DNA from: Ramlibacter tataouinensis
Lineage (GTDB): Bacteria > Pseudomonadota > Gammaproteobacteria > Burkholderiales > Burkholderiaceae_C
Reading direction: 5' to 3'
Length of the DNA stretch: 64,000 nucleotides
NCBI RefSeq assembly: GCF_027941915.1
Contig: NZ_CP116009.1
Span: 2,232,001 to 2,296,000 of the forward strand
Under the pieces are notes generated by a model, which worked only from the letters and a program-made list of their open reading frames with translations, was not told where the DNA came from and made no database searches. The translations under genes and the position numbers were made by a program. Positions 44,806 through 55,000 of the stretch are shown here, piece after piece. Position 1 is the first letter of the stretch; each line of letters begins with the position of its first letter.

Positions 44806-45897
44806 TCAGAGATCCGGGTAGAGGCGGCCGGGGTTGAGGATGCCGGCCGGATCGAACGCCTGCTTCAGCTCGCGGTGGACGCGGTCCAGTGGCGGCAGCA
44901 ACGGCTGGAAGCGTGGCGCGCCGGCACTGGCCGCGTCGGCGCGGAACAAGCTCGCGTGGCCACCCGCCGCTTCGACCACGCGGCGCAGCCGCTCGCCCTC
45001 GGCCGGGTCGGCCGCGACCCAGCGCTGGCCACCGTGCCATTCGACCAGCGGAGCTTCCGGCAGGTCCAGCACCGGCGCAGCCTGCGGCAGCGACAGCCGC
45101 CACAGGTCGCGGCCGGCGCGATCCTCGAACCAGGGCAGGCGCTGGTCGCGGCACAGCAGCCAGTCGTTGGCGACCACCGCATTGTCCTGGCGCTCGCCGC
45201 CAAGCGCGCGGCAGGCCGCCTCGACCGCGGCGTGGGCGCCGCGCAGGCGCAGGTAGAGCGTGGGCACGCCGCCGTCATCGACCCAGCAGCTGGCATTGAG
45301 CGGCAGCGGCTGCCCGCCCCAGGCGTTCAACCTGTGCAGCGCTTCAGCCTGCGGCAGCTCGAACTTCAGCGTGGCCTCGGCCGGGGCGCGCGGCAGCACC
45401 TTCAGGCTCACCTCCACGATCAGGCCCAGCGTGCCGAGCGCGCCGGCCATCAGGCGCGAGACGTCGTAGCCGGCGACGTTCTTCATCACCTGGCCGCCAA
45501 AACTCAGCAGCTCGCCGCGGCCGTTGACGATGGCCAGGCCCAGGATGAAGTCGCGCACGGCGCCGGTGCTGGCGCGCGCCGGCCCCGACAGGCCGGCCGC
45601 CACCATGCCGCCGACGGTGGCGCCGCCGCCGAAATGCGGCGGCTCGAAGGCCAGGCACTGGCCCTGTTCGGCCAGCACGGCTTCCAGCTGCGCCAGCGCC
45701 GTGCCGGCGCCCACGGTGACCACCAGCTCGCTCGGCTCGTAGCTGCGGATGCCGGCCAGGCCGCGCGTGTCCAGCAGCTCGCCGGCGCCCGGCTGGCCGT
45801 AGAAATCCTTGCTGCCGCCGCCGCGGATGCGCAGCGGCGTACCCGCCGCCGCGGCCTCGCGGATGCGCGCCATGCAGTGGGAAAGCGCCTCCTCCAT
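44806..45897 (-). CDS. glcE: glycolate oxidase FAD-binding subunit
   Basis: This 363-residue FAD-binding PCMH-fold protein is homologous to GlcE. It has LRIRGGGSKDFYG, the FEPPHFGGGATVGGMVAAGLSG segment and RDFILGLAIVNGRGEL. It normally pairs with GlcD and GlcF. ATG 45897. A hairpin and 64 bases separate it from the SMP-30 gene, which stands where glcD is expected. Confidence 0.9.
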   Translation of the reverse strand: MEEALSHCMARIREAAAAGTPLRIRGGGSKDFYGQPGAGELLDTRGLAGIRSYEPSELVVTVGAGTALAQLEAVLAEQGQCLAFEPPHFGGGATVGGMVAAGLSGPARASTGAVRDFILGLAIVNGRGELLSFGGQVMKNVAGYDVSRLMAGALGTLGLIVEVSLKVLPRAPAEATLKFELPQAEALHRLNAWGGQPLPLNASCWVDDGGVPTLYLRLRGAHAAVEAACRALGGERQDNAVVANDWLLCRDQRLPWFEDRAGRDLWRLSLPQAAPVLDLPEAPLVEWHGGQRWVAADPAEGERLRRVVEAAGGHASLFRADAASAGAPRFQPLLPPLDRVHRELKQAFDPAGILNPGRLYPDL

Positions 45898-45927
45898 GGC
45901 CTGAGATGGTAAGCGCGCGGCCGGGCT

Positions 45928-45957
45928 GCCGCAGCGGCGCTGCGGCTTGATCTTTTC
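45928..45957 (+). terminator. hairpin with T-run between SMP-30 gene and glcE
   Basis: The 8-base arms GCCGCAGC and GCTGCGGC surround GGC and are followed on the plus strand by TTGATCTTTTC. It has the form of a Rho-independent terminator but points against the local genes, which are read leftward. On the minus strand the A-rich side precedes the stem, so it is only an attenuating hairpin there. Confidence 0.4.
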
Positions 45958-45961
45958 GGCG

Positions 45962-46888
45962 TCAGTCGATGAAGAAATTGACCGGCAGGCCGGGTGTCTC
46001 GACGCGCGTGCAGACCACGTGCCCCGACAGCGGCCGCGCGGCCATCTCCGCCGCGCTGCGGTTGCCGGCGCTGGTGACGAAGAGGATGCGCAGGTCCGCG
46101 CCACCGAAGCAAGGCATGGTGGGACACAGCATCGGGGTGGCTATCTCGCCCACAAGGTCCCCCGCAGGTGACAGGCGCACGATGCGGCCGCCCTCGAACA
46201 TGGCGCACCAGTAGCCGCCTTCGGCATCCACCGCGGCGCCGTCGGGCCGGCCGCCATAGCCCGGCTGGCCGGGCTGCCAGCCGGCGGGCTTGGGATCGAA
46301 CTGGTGGAAGACGCGCTCGCGGCTCATCACGTTGCGGCGCGCGTCCCAGTCCCAGGCCCGGATGCGATGTTCCTGGGTGTCGGCCCAGTACACCGTGTCG
46401 CCCGCGGGTGACCAGGCCAGGCCGTTGGCGGTGACCAGCCCGCCCGCCTTGCGTTCCACGACCGGCGCCCCGCCCGCGCCGTTGTCGGGGCGGCCATCCA
46501 GGCTGAACAGCTCGCCGGCCGGCGCCGTCTTGGGCTCGAACACGGTGCCGGCCCAGAAGCGGCCGAGCGGGTCGGCCTTGCCGTCGTTGAAGCGGGTCGT
46601 GGCCGGGTCGTGGTCGAAGCGCTGCAGCAAGGACAGTACGCCGCCCCACTCGCGCGCCCGGTAGACGCCGTCGCGCAGGGCCATGACCCAGCCGCCGCTG
46701 AGCGCCGGCGCCAAGCAGCCAGGCTCCTGCGGCATCGGCCAGCTCTCGACGCGGCCGCTGCCGGGTTGGGTGCGCCGCATCGCGCGGCCGGGAATGTCGA
46801 TCCAGTACAGCCGCTGCTCGCCGGGATGCCAGAACGGCGACTCGCCGAGCTGGTCGCGCTGCGGAGCCACGCTTTGCCAGGGTGTCAT
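45962..46888 (-). CDS. SMP-30/gluconolactonase family lactonase
   Basis: This 308-residue six-bladed beta-propeller hydrolyses sugar lactones with a divalent metal. Metal ligands are seen as Glu in LGESPFWHPGEQ, Asn in RFNDGKADPLGRFWAGT, and Asn/Asp in GLVTANGLAWSP and GGRPDGAAVDAEGGYW. ATG 46888 with AAGGACA upstream. It is the gene directly upstream of glcE on the same strand, in the position that glcD usually holds. The sugar acid substrate is unknown. Confidence 0.88.
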   Translation of the reverse strand: MTPWQSVAPQRDQLGESPFWHPGEQRLYWIDIPGRAMRRTQPGSGRVESWPMPQEPGCLAPALSGGWVMALRDGVYRAREWGGVLSLLQRFDHDPATTRFNDGKADPLGRFWAGTVFEPKTAPAGELFSLDGRPDNGAGGAPVVERKAGGLVTANGLAWSPAGDTVYWADTQEHRIRAWDWDARRNVMSRERVFHQFDPKPAGWQPGQPGYGGRPDGAAVDAEGGYWCAMFEGGRIVRLSPAGDLVGEIATPMLCPTMPCFGGADLRILFVTSAGNRSAAEMAARPLSGHVVCTRVETPGLPVNFFID

Positions 46889-46954
46889 GCACGTGTCCTT
46901 GCCACCGCGCATTGTGCGGCGCGCCGCCACACGCGGGCGGCCGAAGCCGGTACC

Positions 46955-47644
46955 ATGGTTTCCGCCTTGAACGACATGACCTCTACCGCAGCGAGCAATG
47001 CACAAGACAACCTGATGCGGGTGGAAGCGGCGCGTTACGCGCTGCTGCGCCGGCTGGCGTTCTCGATCCGGCACCAGATGGTGGCCCACCTGCAGCCGAT
47101 CGGCATGGTGACCGAGCTGCTCGAGCGCCGGCTGCGCGCCCCCACGCCCGACCTGCACCAGGCGCACGACAGCGTGGCCAAGATCAACGGCCTGTCCAAG
47201 GCCGCGGCGCACGACTGCCTGGACGTGATCACCTGGATGGCGCCCGAGCCGGGCGCCACGGTGCCGGTCGGCCAGGCGGTGCAGGACTGCATGGTGCTGC
47301 TGCGTGGCAACTTCAGCTTCCGCGGGCTGTCGCTGCGCAGCGACCTGCCGGAGCTGCCGCAGCCGGTCGGCCGCAGCGCCGCCCGCATGCTGCTGTCGGC
47401 CTGCCTGCTGGCCCTGACCGATCCGCTGGACGGCCCGGCCGAGGTCACGATCAGCGCGCAGGCCAACGACGAGTTGGCGACGGTGGATCTGCGCGTGCAG
47501 CGCACCGAGGGTGACGGCTACGAGAATCAGCTCAACTACCGTGCCCTGCTGTGGCCCGACGTGCAGGCCATGGCCCAGGCCGAGGACGTGGAGTTGGCGC
47601 ACACGGAGAGCACCGCCAGGTTGACCTTTGCGGTCCTGGATTAG
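46955..47644 (+). CDS. histidine-kinase-like orphan protein
   Basis: This is a protein of about 229 residues without membrane segments. The N-terminal half (RRLAFSIRHQMVAHLQPIG, then MVTELLERRLRAPTPD) resembles a HisKA-like helical hairpin with a possible His in IRHQMV; the C-terminal half looks like a degraded HATPase_c domain, without clear N, G1 or G2 boxes. It may be a phosphotransfer or dimerisation protein of the ChpT kind, or a non-catalytic kinase remnant. ATG 46955 is taken; 46976 is also possible. No regulator gene is adjacent. Confidence 0.6.
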   Translation: MVSALNDMTSTAASNAQDNLMRVEAARYALLRRLAFSIRHQMVAHLQPIGMVTELLERRLRAPTPDLHQAHDSVAKINGLSKAAAHDCLDVITWMAPEPGATVPVGQAVQDCMVLLRGNFSFRGLSLRSDLPELPQPVGRSAARMLLSACLLALTDPLDGPAEVTISAQANDELATVDLRVQRTEGDGYENQLNYRALLWPDVQAMAQAEDVELAHTESTARLTFAVLD

Positions 47645-47668
47645 CGACCCGCGTCGACGCTGCTCGAC

Positions 47669-47682
47669 CAGGCGAACGCCTG
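47669..47682. terminator. possible weak terminator hairpin
   Basis: CAGGC-GAAC-GCCTG forms a 5-base stem with a 4-base loop, directly beyond the hlyD stop and between two convergent genes. There is no T-run, so it is a weak bidirectional terminator at best. Confidence 0.3.
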
Positions 47683-49062
47683 CTACCGCTCGCGGCCGGC
47701 CTCGTGGAACGCCTTGCGCACGGGCGAGAGCAGGTATTCGAGCACGGTGCGCTCCCCCAGCTTGATCTCGGCGGCCACTTGCATGCCTGAAGCCAGGCGG
47801 TGGTTCACGCCGTCGGCGACGAGCAACTGCTGCTGCAAGGCCACGACGGTGCGATAGGCCAGCAGCGCCGGCTGCGCCCCGTCGGCCTGCGCCTGCTGGG
47901 GCGCAGCCGCATCCGCGGCGACCTGCTCGACCGTGGCATCCAGCATGCCGTACTTCTGGAACTGGAACGCCGAGAACTTGAGCCTGGCCGGCAGCCCTGG
48001 CCTGACGAATCCGACGTCCTCGTTGGAGAGCCACACCTCGGCCTGCAAGGCATCGTCGATGGGAACGAGGGTCATGAGGATGGTGCCGGGCTGGACCACG
48101 GTGCCCGCGGTCTGGGTCGCCAGGTCCTTGACCCGCCCCTGCTGCGGCGCCCTGAGTTCCAGCAACGCGTGTCGGTGGTCCTGCTTGGCCAGCTCGGGAC
48201 GCAGCTTTTCCAGCCGCTCGACCACGGCCGCGCGTTCGGCGCGCAGCTGGCGAAGGTAGTCGCTGCGGATCTGGGCCAGCCTGCGCTCGGACAAGGCCAG
48301 GTTGGCGCGCTCCCGCTCGACCGCATGGGATTGGGCGTTGAGATCCTGTTCCTTCTCGATGCGTTCGCGCGTCTTGTCCTCGGCCATCAGGCGCCCGGCA
48401 AACCCCTCGCGCACCAGGTTGCGGTAAGCCTCGGCCTGCTCCTGGTAGTGCGGCAAGGTCTGCTCGAGCTTGGACTTCAAGGCCCGCGCCGCGGCCAGTT
48501 CCTGGCGCGAGCGTTCCCCGGTCGCGCGCTCCTGGGCCAGGGCGCTTTCGAAGGCCAGCCGGTTCGCCTGTAGTTGTGCGTGCGCCTGCTGGAGCAGCTC
48601 CGGTGGATCCCGTGGGTGCGGCTCGAGCGACCGGTCGGCAATCTGTGCGTCGATGCGCCGCAGCGCCAGCTCCTTCTGCGCGAGCTCCCGGCGCAGGGAG
48701 TCGAGTTCAGCGGCGGACAGCGTCGAGTCCATGCGCATCAGGAGCTGCCCGGCACGCACCAGCTCGCCCTCTGCAACCAGGATGTCCTTGACGATGCCGG
48801 CCTCGGCCGGTTGCACGATCTTCAGCGACGACTGCGGAACCAGCCGACCCGGCGCCACGGCGACGATGTCCAGCTTGCCCCAAAGCGTCCAGGCCAGCGT
48901 GCAGGCGAGCAGCGCGACAGCCGCGCCGAGCACCGCGCGCGGGAGCGGCGCCGGCGGACTGGCCTGGACGCGAAGGATGTCCGGCACGAAATCGGCGGCA
49001 TCGGAGCGCCAGTCGCGCGGCAGGGCACCAGCCGGGCGGTCGCCTTGGCCGCCGCCTTTCAC
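47683..49062 (-). CDS. type I secretion membrane-fusion protein (HlyD)
   Basis: This is a periplasmic adaptor of about 459 residues. A single inner-membrane helix (about residues 42-62, LGAAVALLACTLAWTLWG) is followed by the lipoyl half-motif VAPGRLVPQSSLKIVQPAEAG and long coiled coils (about 120-300), then the beta-barrel end (PGLPARLKFSAFQFQKYG and MQVAAEIKLGERTVLEYLLSP), as in HlyD. The GTG at 49062 overlaps the RTX stop by 4 bases (GTGA). A longer in-frame start at 49158 would overlap the toxin gene by 100 bases and is rejected. The TolC-type outer-membrane partner is not encoded nearby. Confidence 0.9.
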   Translation of the reverse strand: MKGGGQGDRPAGALPRDWRSDAADFVPDILRVQASPPAPLPRAVLGAAVALLACTLAWTLWGKLDIVAVAPGRLVPQSSLKIVQPAEAGIVKDILVAEGELVRAGQLLMRMDSTLSAAELDSLRRELAQKELALRRIDAQIADRSLEPHPRDPPELLQQAHAQLQANRLAFESALAQERATGERSRQELAAARALKSKLEQTLPHYQEQAEAYRNLVREGFAGRLMAEDKTRERIEKEQDLNAQSHAVERERANLALSERRLAQIRSDYLRQLRAERAAVVERLEKLRPELAKQDHRHALLELRAPQQGRVKDLATQTAGTVVQPGTILMTLVPIDDALQAEVWLSNEDVGFVRPGLPARLKFSAFQFQKYGMLDATVEQVAADAAAPQQAQADGAQPALLAYRTVVALQQQLLVADGVNHRLASGMQVAAEIKLGERTVLEYLLSPVRKAFHEAGRER

Positions 49063-52000
49063 CGCAAGCCCGGGCCTGCCAGCCCTTCGCTCAGCCCCCG
49101 GAACACCGGCAGTCCAGGCCTGCTGCCCGAGACCATGGTGACCGGATCGGGCCCCCATGGGCTGCCCACGAGACTGTCGCCGCCTCGAGACCCTGCGCCT
49201 CCCTCCGATTCACCGCCGTCGTGAAGATCGGCTGCCGCGAGGTGCGCCGCCAACTGTTCGTCAAGCTGCTTCCAGCGGGAGAAGAACGAATTTGCTCCCG
49301 AAGGCGGCGCGCTGACGACGCTCCATGGCGCCGCCGCCAGCTGCAGCCCGCTCGCGAGCGGCCGGGAAGATGAAGCCCAGGACGGGGGAATCGGCGTGGC
49401 GGCGGCCTCGCCTGCGTCCGACGGCGCTGCACCGGCCGCTCTGCGTTCCCGTGCAGTGTCGGCAGGCTCCCCGCCGCCCACTGTCCCCTTTTCGACTTCG
49501 AATCCGGTCGACGCGGTTGCGTGGTCCGAGTGCTCGGCGCCCATCGGGCTTGTTCGTCCAGCCCCGATGCGGTGGCCGATGGCCTCGCCTGCTGCCTCGG
49601 CAACCAGGGTCAGCGGCTCGATGTCCTTCTTGTCTGGACGATCCGGGTGGGCACGCCGGGCCTTTGCTCCGGGATTGCCGGGACCCGTGCCGGGGCCGTC
49701 GTTGAAGCTGTCGTCGTGACCCGGCGGTGCGGGATCGGGCCCGTTCCCAACGCCCTGGTTGCCGTGCGATCCACCGCCGCCACCGCCACCGCCACCGCCA
49801 CCGCCACCGCCACCTCCGCCGCCAGCTGCATCGAAGCTGAGCCGAAACACGTCCGAAGCCGACAGGCTGCCCGTCAGGTCGGCGCTGTTGCCCACGCGGT
49901 CGGTGGCCGTGACCTGGATGTCCAGGAAGCCCGTGGCCGTTTTCGGCACGCGTCCGCTGAAGGTCAGGGTGGCGGTATCGAAGGCCAGCCAGTCCGGCAG
50001 CGGAGCGCCATCGGCCAGGCTGGCGGCAAACAGCAAGGTGTCACCCGTGTCCGGGTCCGCGAAGCTGCCGGCGGGGATCTGCCACAGGTAGGACTTGTTG
50101 GGGGCCGCGGCCTGGTCCGGCAGCGCGGAGGAGACCACCGGCGCATCATTCCTGCCGTCGATGTGCACCTGCAGCTGCCCGGGTGCTGCAGCCAGCCCGT
50201 CGAACGCGCCGTAGCTGAAACTGTCGGTGGCCCGCTGGCTGCGGCCGAGCGCCTGGACCGCGGCCGAGCCATTGGCCAACGTGTACGCATAGCTGCCGTC
50301 CACAGACAGCGTGAGGCTGCCGTACGTCCCCGTATACGAGCCGGGCGCCGCGACCTGCAAGAGGGCGCCCGCGTCGATGTCGTGGTCGTTGCCCAGCACA
50401 TTGCCCGTGACCGTGGCGCTGCTGTCTTCCGCGGTGAGGGCCTGGTCCGGCTGGGCCACGGGGGCATCGTTCGCGCCGCTGATGGTCACCACGATCGACG
50501 AAGAACTGCTGGCCGCGCCATCCGGATCATCGTCGCTCGCTGTGTAGACGAACGTGTCCGTGACTTGCTGACCGGCAGCCAGCGCCTGCACGCCCGCGCT
50601 GGCGTTGGCCAGGTCATATCGGTAGGTTCCGTCGCCCGTCAGGCGCAGGCTGCCGAACACACCGGCATACACGCCGGGGTTGGTCACCCTGAGCGGCCGG
50701 CCATCGGGATCGGCGTCGTTGCCCAGGACGTTGCCGGAGACCTGCACGAGGCCGTCCTCGCTCACGGACACCGCATCCTGCACCAGCACCGGCGGCTGGT
50801 TGCGCAGCACGCGGGACTCGACGTCGGCGCGGTCCCAGAAGGTTCCGTCGTCCAGGCTGATGCCCCACTCCGAGCCGGTTGCCGCGAACCAGTCCGAGAT
50901 GGTCAGCCGGTCTTCCGTTCCGGTGATGGCCACCACCAGGTCGCTGCCCGAGCGGCTGAAGCGCAGTTCGGATTCCGTCGCGCCACCGAGCTGGATCTGG
51001 TTGCTGCCGCTGGCATCGACCACGGTGTCCTGCCCATCGCCTCGCGCGAAGGCATACGTGTCGTCGCCTGCTCCGCCGTGCAGCCGGTCGCTGCCCGTGC
51101 CGCCGGCCAGCAGATCGTTGCCCTCGCCCCCGTACAGCAGGTCGTCCCCAGCCTCCCCCAGCAGCCAATCATCGCCGTCGCCGCCCACCACGTGGTCGGC
51201 ACCGCCGCCTGCCAGGACGAGGTCCGACCCCTGCAGCGCGTCGATGTCGTCGGCCAAGGCAGTGCCGGTGAGGGTGTCGGCTTCCGGCGTGCCTGCGATG
51301 GTGAACCCGTGCAGGTCGATCAGCTGCTGCCGGCTGAACACACCATCGGCGAACTGGAACCATTCGATGGCGCCCTCCAGCGGGTTCGCCGGATCGAAGT
51401 CGTCCAGGTGCACGGCACCGCCGCCCGGCAGCGAGATCTTGAGCGAACCGACGCTGATCTCCACCTGACCCGCGTACACGTTGGAAAAGACCAGCCAATC
51501 CGTGCCGCCGCTGTCGGTGATGCGGTCCGTGCCGTCGCCCAGGCTGTAGTAGTAGATGTCGTCGCCCCCGCCGCCTGCGAGGATGTCGTCGCCGAGCCCG
51601 CCGATCAGGTGGTCGCTGCCGGAGCCGCCGGTGAGGATGTCGTTGCCGGCTTCTCCCCACAGCTGGTTGCTGCCTTCGCCGCCCTCCAGCAGGTCGTCGC
51701 CTGCGCCCCCCACCAGCACGTCGTCTCCGTCGCCACCGAGCAGGAGGTCATCGCCCGCCTCGCCGAAGAGGCGATCGTTGCCCTCCTGCCCGTCGAGCTG
51801 GTCGTGGCCGGCGCCGCCCTGCAGTTCGTCGTGGCCCGTCCCGCCGAAGAGGAGGTCATCGCCACCCCCGGCGATGAGCAGGTCGTCGCCCTCTCCGCCA
51901 TCGAGATGATCTGCGCCGTGGAACTGGGCCGCCAGGTCGCCGCCGTTGCCGTCACCCAGCAGGAGGTCGTTGCCGGCTCCGCCGAACAGGACATCGGCTC

Positions 52001-55000
52001 CACCGTACCCGACCATCTGGTCGTTGCCGTCGCCGCCTTCCAGGTAGTCGTCGCCATGGGCGCTGCCAGCCAGGACGGAGGGACTTGCGTCACCGATCAG
52101 GACGTCGTTGCCATCGCCCCCGAGCAGGATGTCGGCGCCGCCACCGCCGTAGAGCACGTCGTCGCCGGCCTCTCCATCGAGATAGTCATGCCCCTGGTAC
52201 TGGGCGGCCAGGGCGCTCGTGTTCTCGTCACCATAGAGACGGTCACGACCCGCCCCGCCATAGAGCGTGTCGGCCCCGCCGCCGCCGATCAGGAGGTCGT
52301 CTCCTTCCTCGCCGTCGAGGTAGTCATCGCCCCAGATCAGCGCCTGGTGCGCCGCGATCACGTTGACGGCACTGGTGTCGCCCACGAGCACGTCGGCGCC
52401 CTGGCCGCCGTAGAGGGTGTCGTCCTTGCCGCCACCTTCGAGGATGTCATCCCCGTCTTCGCCGTCCAGGTAGTCGGCTCCGTGGTAGGTGGGATCGATG
52501 TAGTCGCTGGCCGCGGTGGGGCCGCTGGCATCCCCCGCGATCTGGTCGTTGCCCGCGCCGCCGAACAACTGGTCGGCGCCACCGTCGCCGACCAGCGTGT
52601 CGTCACCGGCGCCGCCATCGAGGAAATCGGCCCCATGGTGGGCGGCCGCCACGGACGACAGGAACCCGGCGAGGACGTCGCCGTCGCCGTTCAGGAAATC
52701 GTCGCCGTCGCCGCCTTCGAGGATGTCGGCGCCAGCCAGCCCCCAGAGGACGTCATCGCCGTCGTCGCCCTTGACGCGGTCGTCGCCCCAGCTTGCCAGG
52801 ACCAGGTCGTCGCCGGCTCCGGCCTCGACCACGTCGCTCTGCCCGGTGTCGGTGGAAGTGGCGCCGATGCCATCCCATACGGCCCCGCCCCCTGCGCTCC
52901 TTGTATAGATCCCCCAGGTCGCACCCTTGGCCAGGACCGACGTGGCCCCTGCCGGCACGGTCCACGCATCGTCGGGCCGCAGGCGGGTGCGCGCTGTCAG
53001 GACCGCACTGGTGCTGATGAAGTCATTGCCCTCGCCGCCCATGATGTGGTCGGAGCCCGAGCCTCCGGCGAGCAGGTCATCGCCGGCACCGCCATCGATC
53101 TCGTCGTTCCCGGCGTTACCGCCCAGGGCATCGTTGCCGCCGGCGCCGGACGTTCGGTCGTTGGTGGGCGCGCCGTAGATCACGTCCGCGAAATCGGCCT
53201 CCGCGACACCGTTGATCAGGGTGCCATCGGGCGCCCATCGGGTTTCCGACCAGGCGAAGGTGCCGAATCGGCCATCGCTGGGCGGGATATCGAGGCGCGT
53301 TTCCGTTCCGATGATCAGGGCGCGTTGGTCACCCCGGAATACGTTGCTGGCGTTGCCCGCGTCCTTGAGTGTCAGGGCCCAGGTGTTGCTGGTGGCGGTG
53401 TGCTTTTCTCCCTGGAAGCTGACGCCCAGCGAAACCGCTTGATCGCTTTCGAGATCACCCGCTTGCACGAGCGAGAACGACACGGTGGTCTGGCCTTCAA
53501 GCAGCGAGATGACCGCACCGCTCGCCGGCACGGTGCCGTCCCCCAGGACGACCTCGCAGCCAGCCGCCCCTTCTCCGGTCAGCGCCAGCTTGAGCGTGTC
53601 GCCGGCGCGGGCCGCCGCCCCGAGGAAGACCGTGAATGCCTTGCCGGCGCCTTCGGCAAGCGTGCCCAGCAGGGTGCCGAGGCTGCTGGCCACGAAATCC
53701 GGATCCTTCATCACGTTCGAGCGGCCGCCTTCCAGCAAGGCCAGCCGCTGGCCGTCGTCCAGCTTGAGCCCCAGGTAGCCTTCGCCGCCGATCGCCCTGG
53801 CCGAGTCGAAGTGGCCGATCGTGATGCGGTTGGCCGCCTCACCCTGGCGAATGATCTCGAGTTTCTTGAAGGTCCTGGAGGTCGAATCGTCGTACAGCGA
53901 TAGAACCGCAGCTTGCCCACTGGCCAGCCGCACGCCCCAGCGATCGCGGCCGATGGCAATAGCAGTCGTCAGCACAGAACCGTCGAGTTCGATGGATCCA
54001 TCGCCGTCCGAGTCCACTACCAGGTCGTCGCCGAACTGCCCGTTGAAGCGATAGGTATCGACCCCCACGCCTCCGTACAGCTTGTCCTTGGCTCCGCCGC
54101 CGTCGAGTGTGTCGTCCCCAGCTCCGGCGTAGAGCACATCGCCGCTGTCCCCGCCGGTGAAGACGTCATTTCCACTGCCGCCGATGAAAGCCTGTGTCTT
54201 GGCGGTGTCGCGGGCCGTCGCCGTGGATCCTGCGGACCCTGCGGACACGTTCCATTGGGCGAAGGGCTCTACGGTGGTGGGGAATTGGCGGTAACCCACC
54301 CCATGGCTCAGCATGATCGGCTGAAGCCAGGGCAACACGTACTTGTGAGCCTTGTTCAGGGCTCCTGCCAAGCCATCCCCCTGGGCGGAGGTGTACTGCA
54401 GCAGCTCGCCGTCCGCAGTGAAGAACTCCTGGCCCGCGTAGTTGGCGCCCTGCCAGTAGTACCACTCGATGCCCTGCGCGATCAGCGCGTCCTGGGCCTG
54501 CCGGTTCAGGCCGGCGATGTTGGTGCCGAGCTTGTGCAGGTCCGCGGAAAAATGACTCAGCTTGCTGTTTCCGGGGCTTGCCTGCTCGGACCGGATGAGA
54601 TCGATCAGGAAATTCCGATCGTCGATGCCCCGAGGTTCAGGCGAATAGAAATCGCCAGACATGATGAGAGGAAGGCTGGACTGGACTCGGAGAGTTGCTT
54701 TGCGAAAGTCTTCACTCATGAGCCCAGCGGTGAGGAGAGCCTGACTGTGCATAGCCAGTGCGCTCACATGCTCGTTCCCGAACTGAACCGGTTTGAGCCC
54801 CGACAGGTTGACGGTCAATAGATCCGCGCGAACGGATTCCAAGAACTCCCCTTTGGCGTAGTAGCCGGTAACGTTCAACGATCGCGCTTGATAATCCTCC
54901 ACCGGCCTGAAGTCCCTAAAAGCCTGGGGCAACGACTGACCCATTGCGGCTCTTGCTTCGTCCACCCGATGGGGGTGGAGCGCCGTGAACGCGAAGGGAG

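Noticed and set aside
49521..53903. 1460-codon open frame antisense to the RTX gene
   Set aside because: It arises from codon bias and repeats on the opposite strand; its sequence is low-complexity and the RTX frame has clear domains.
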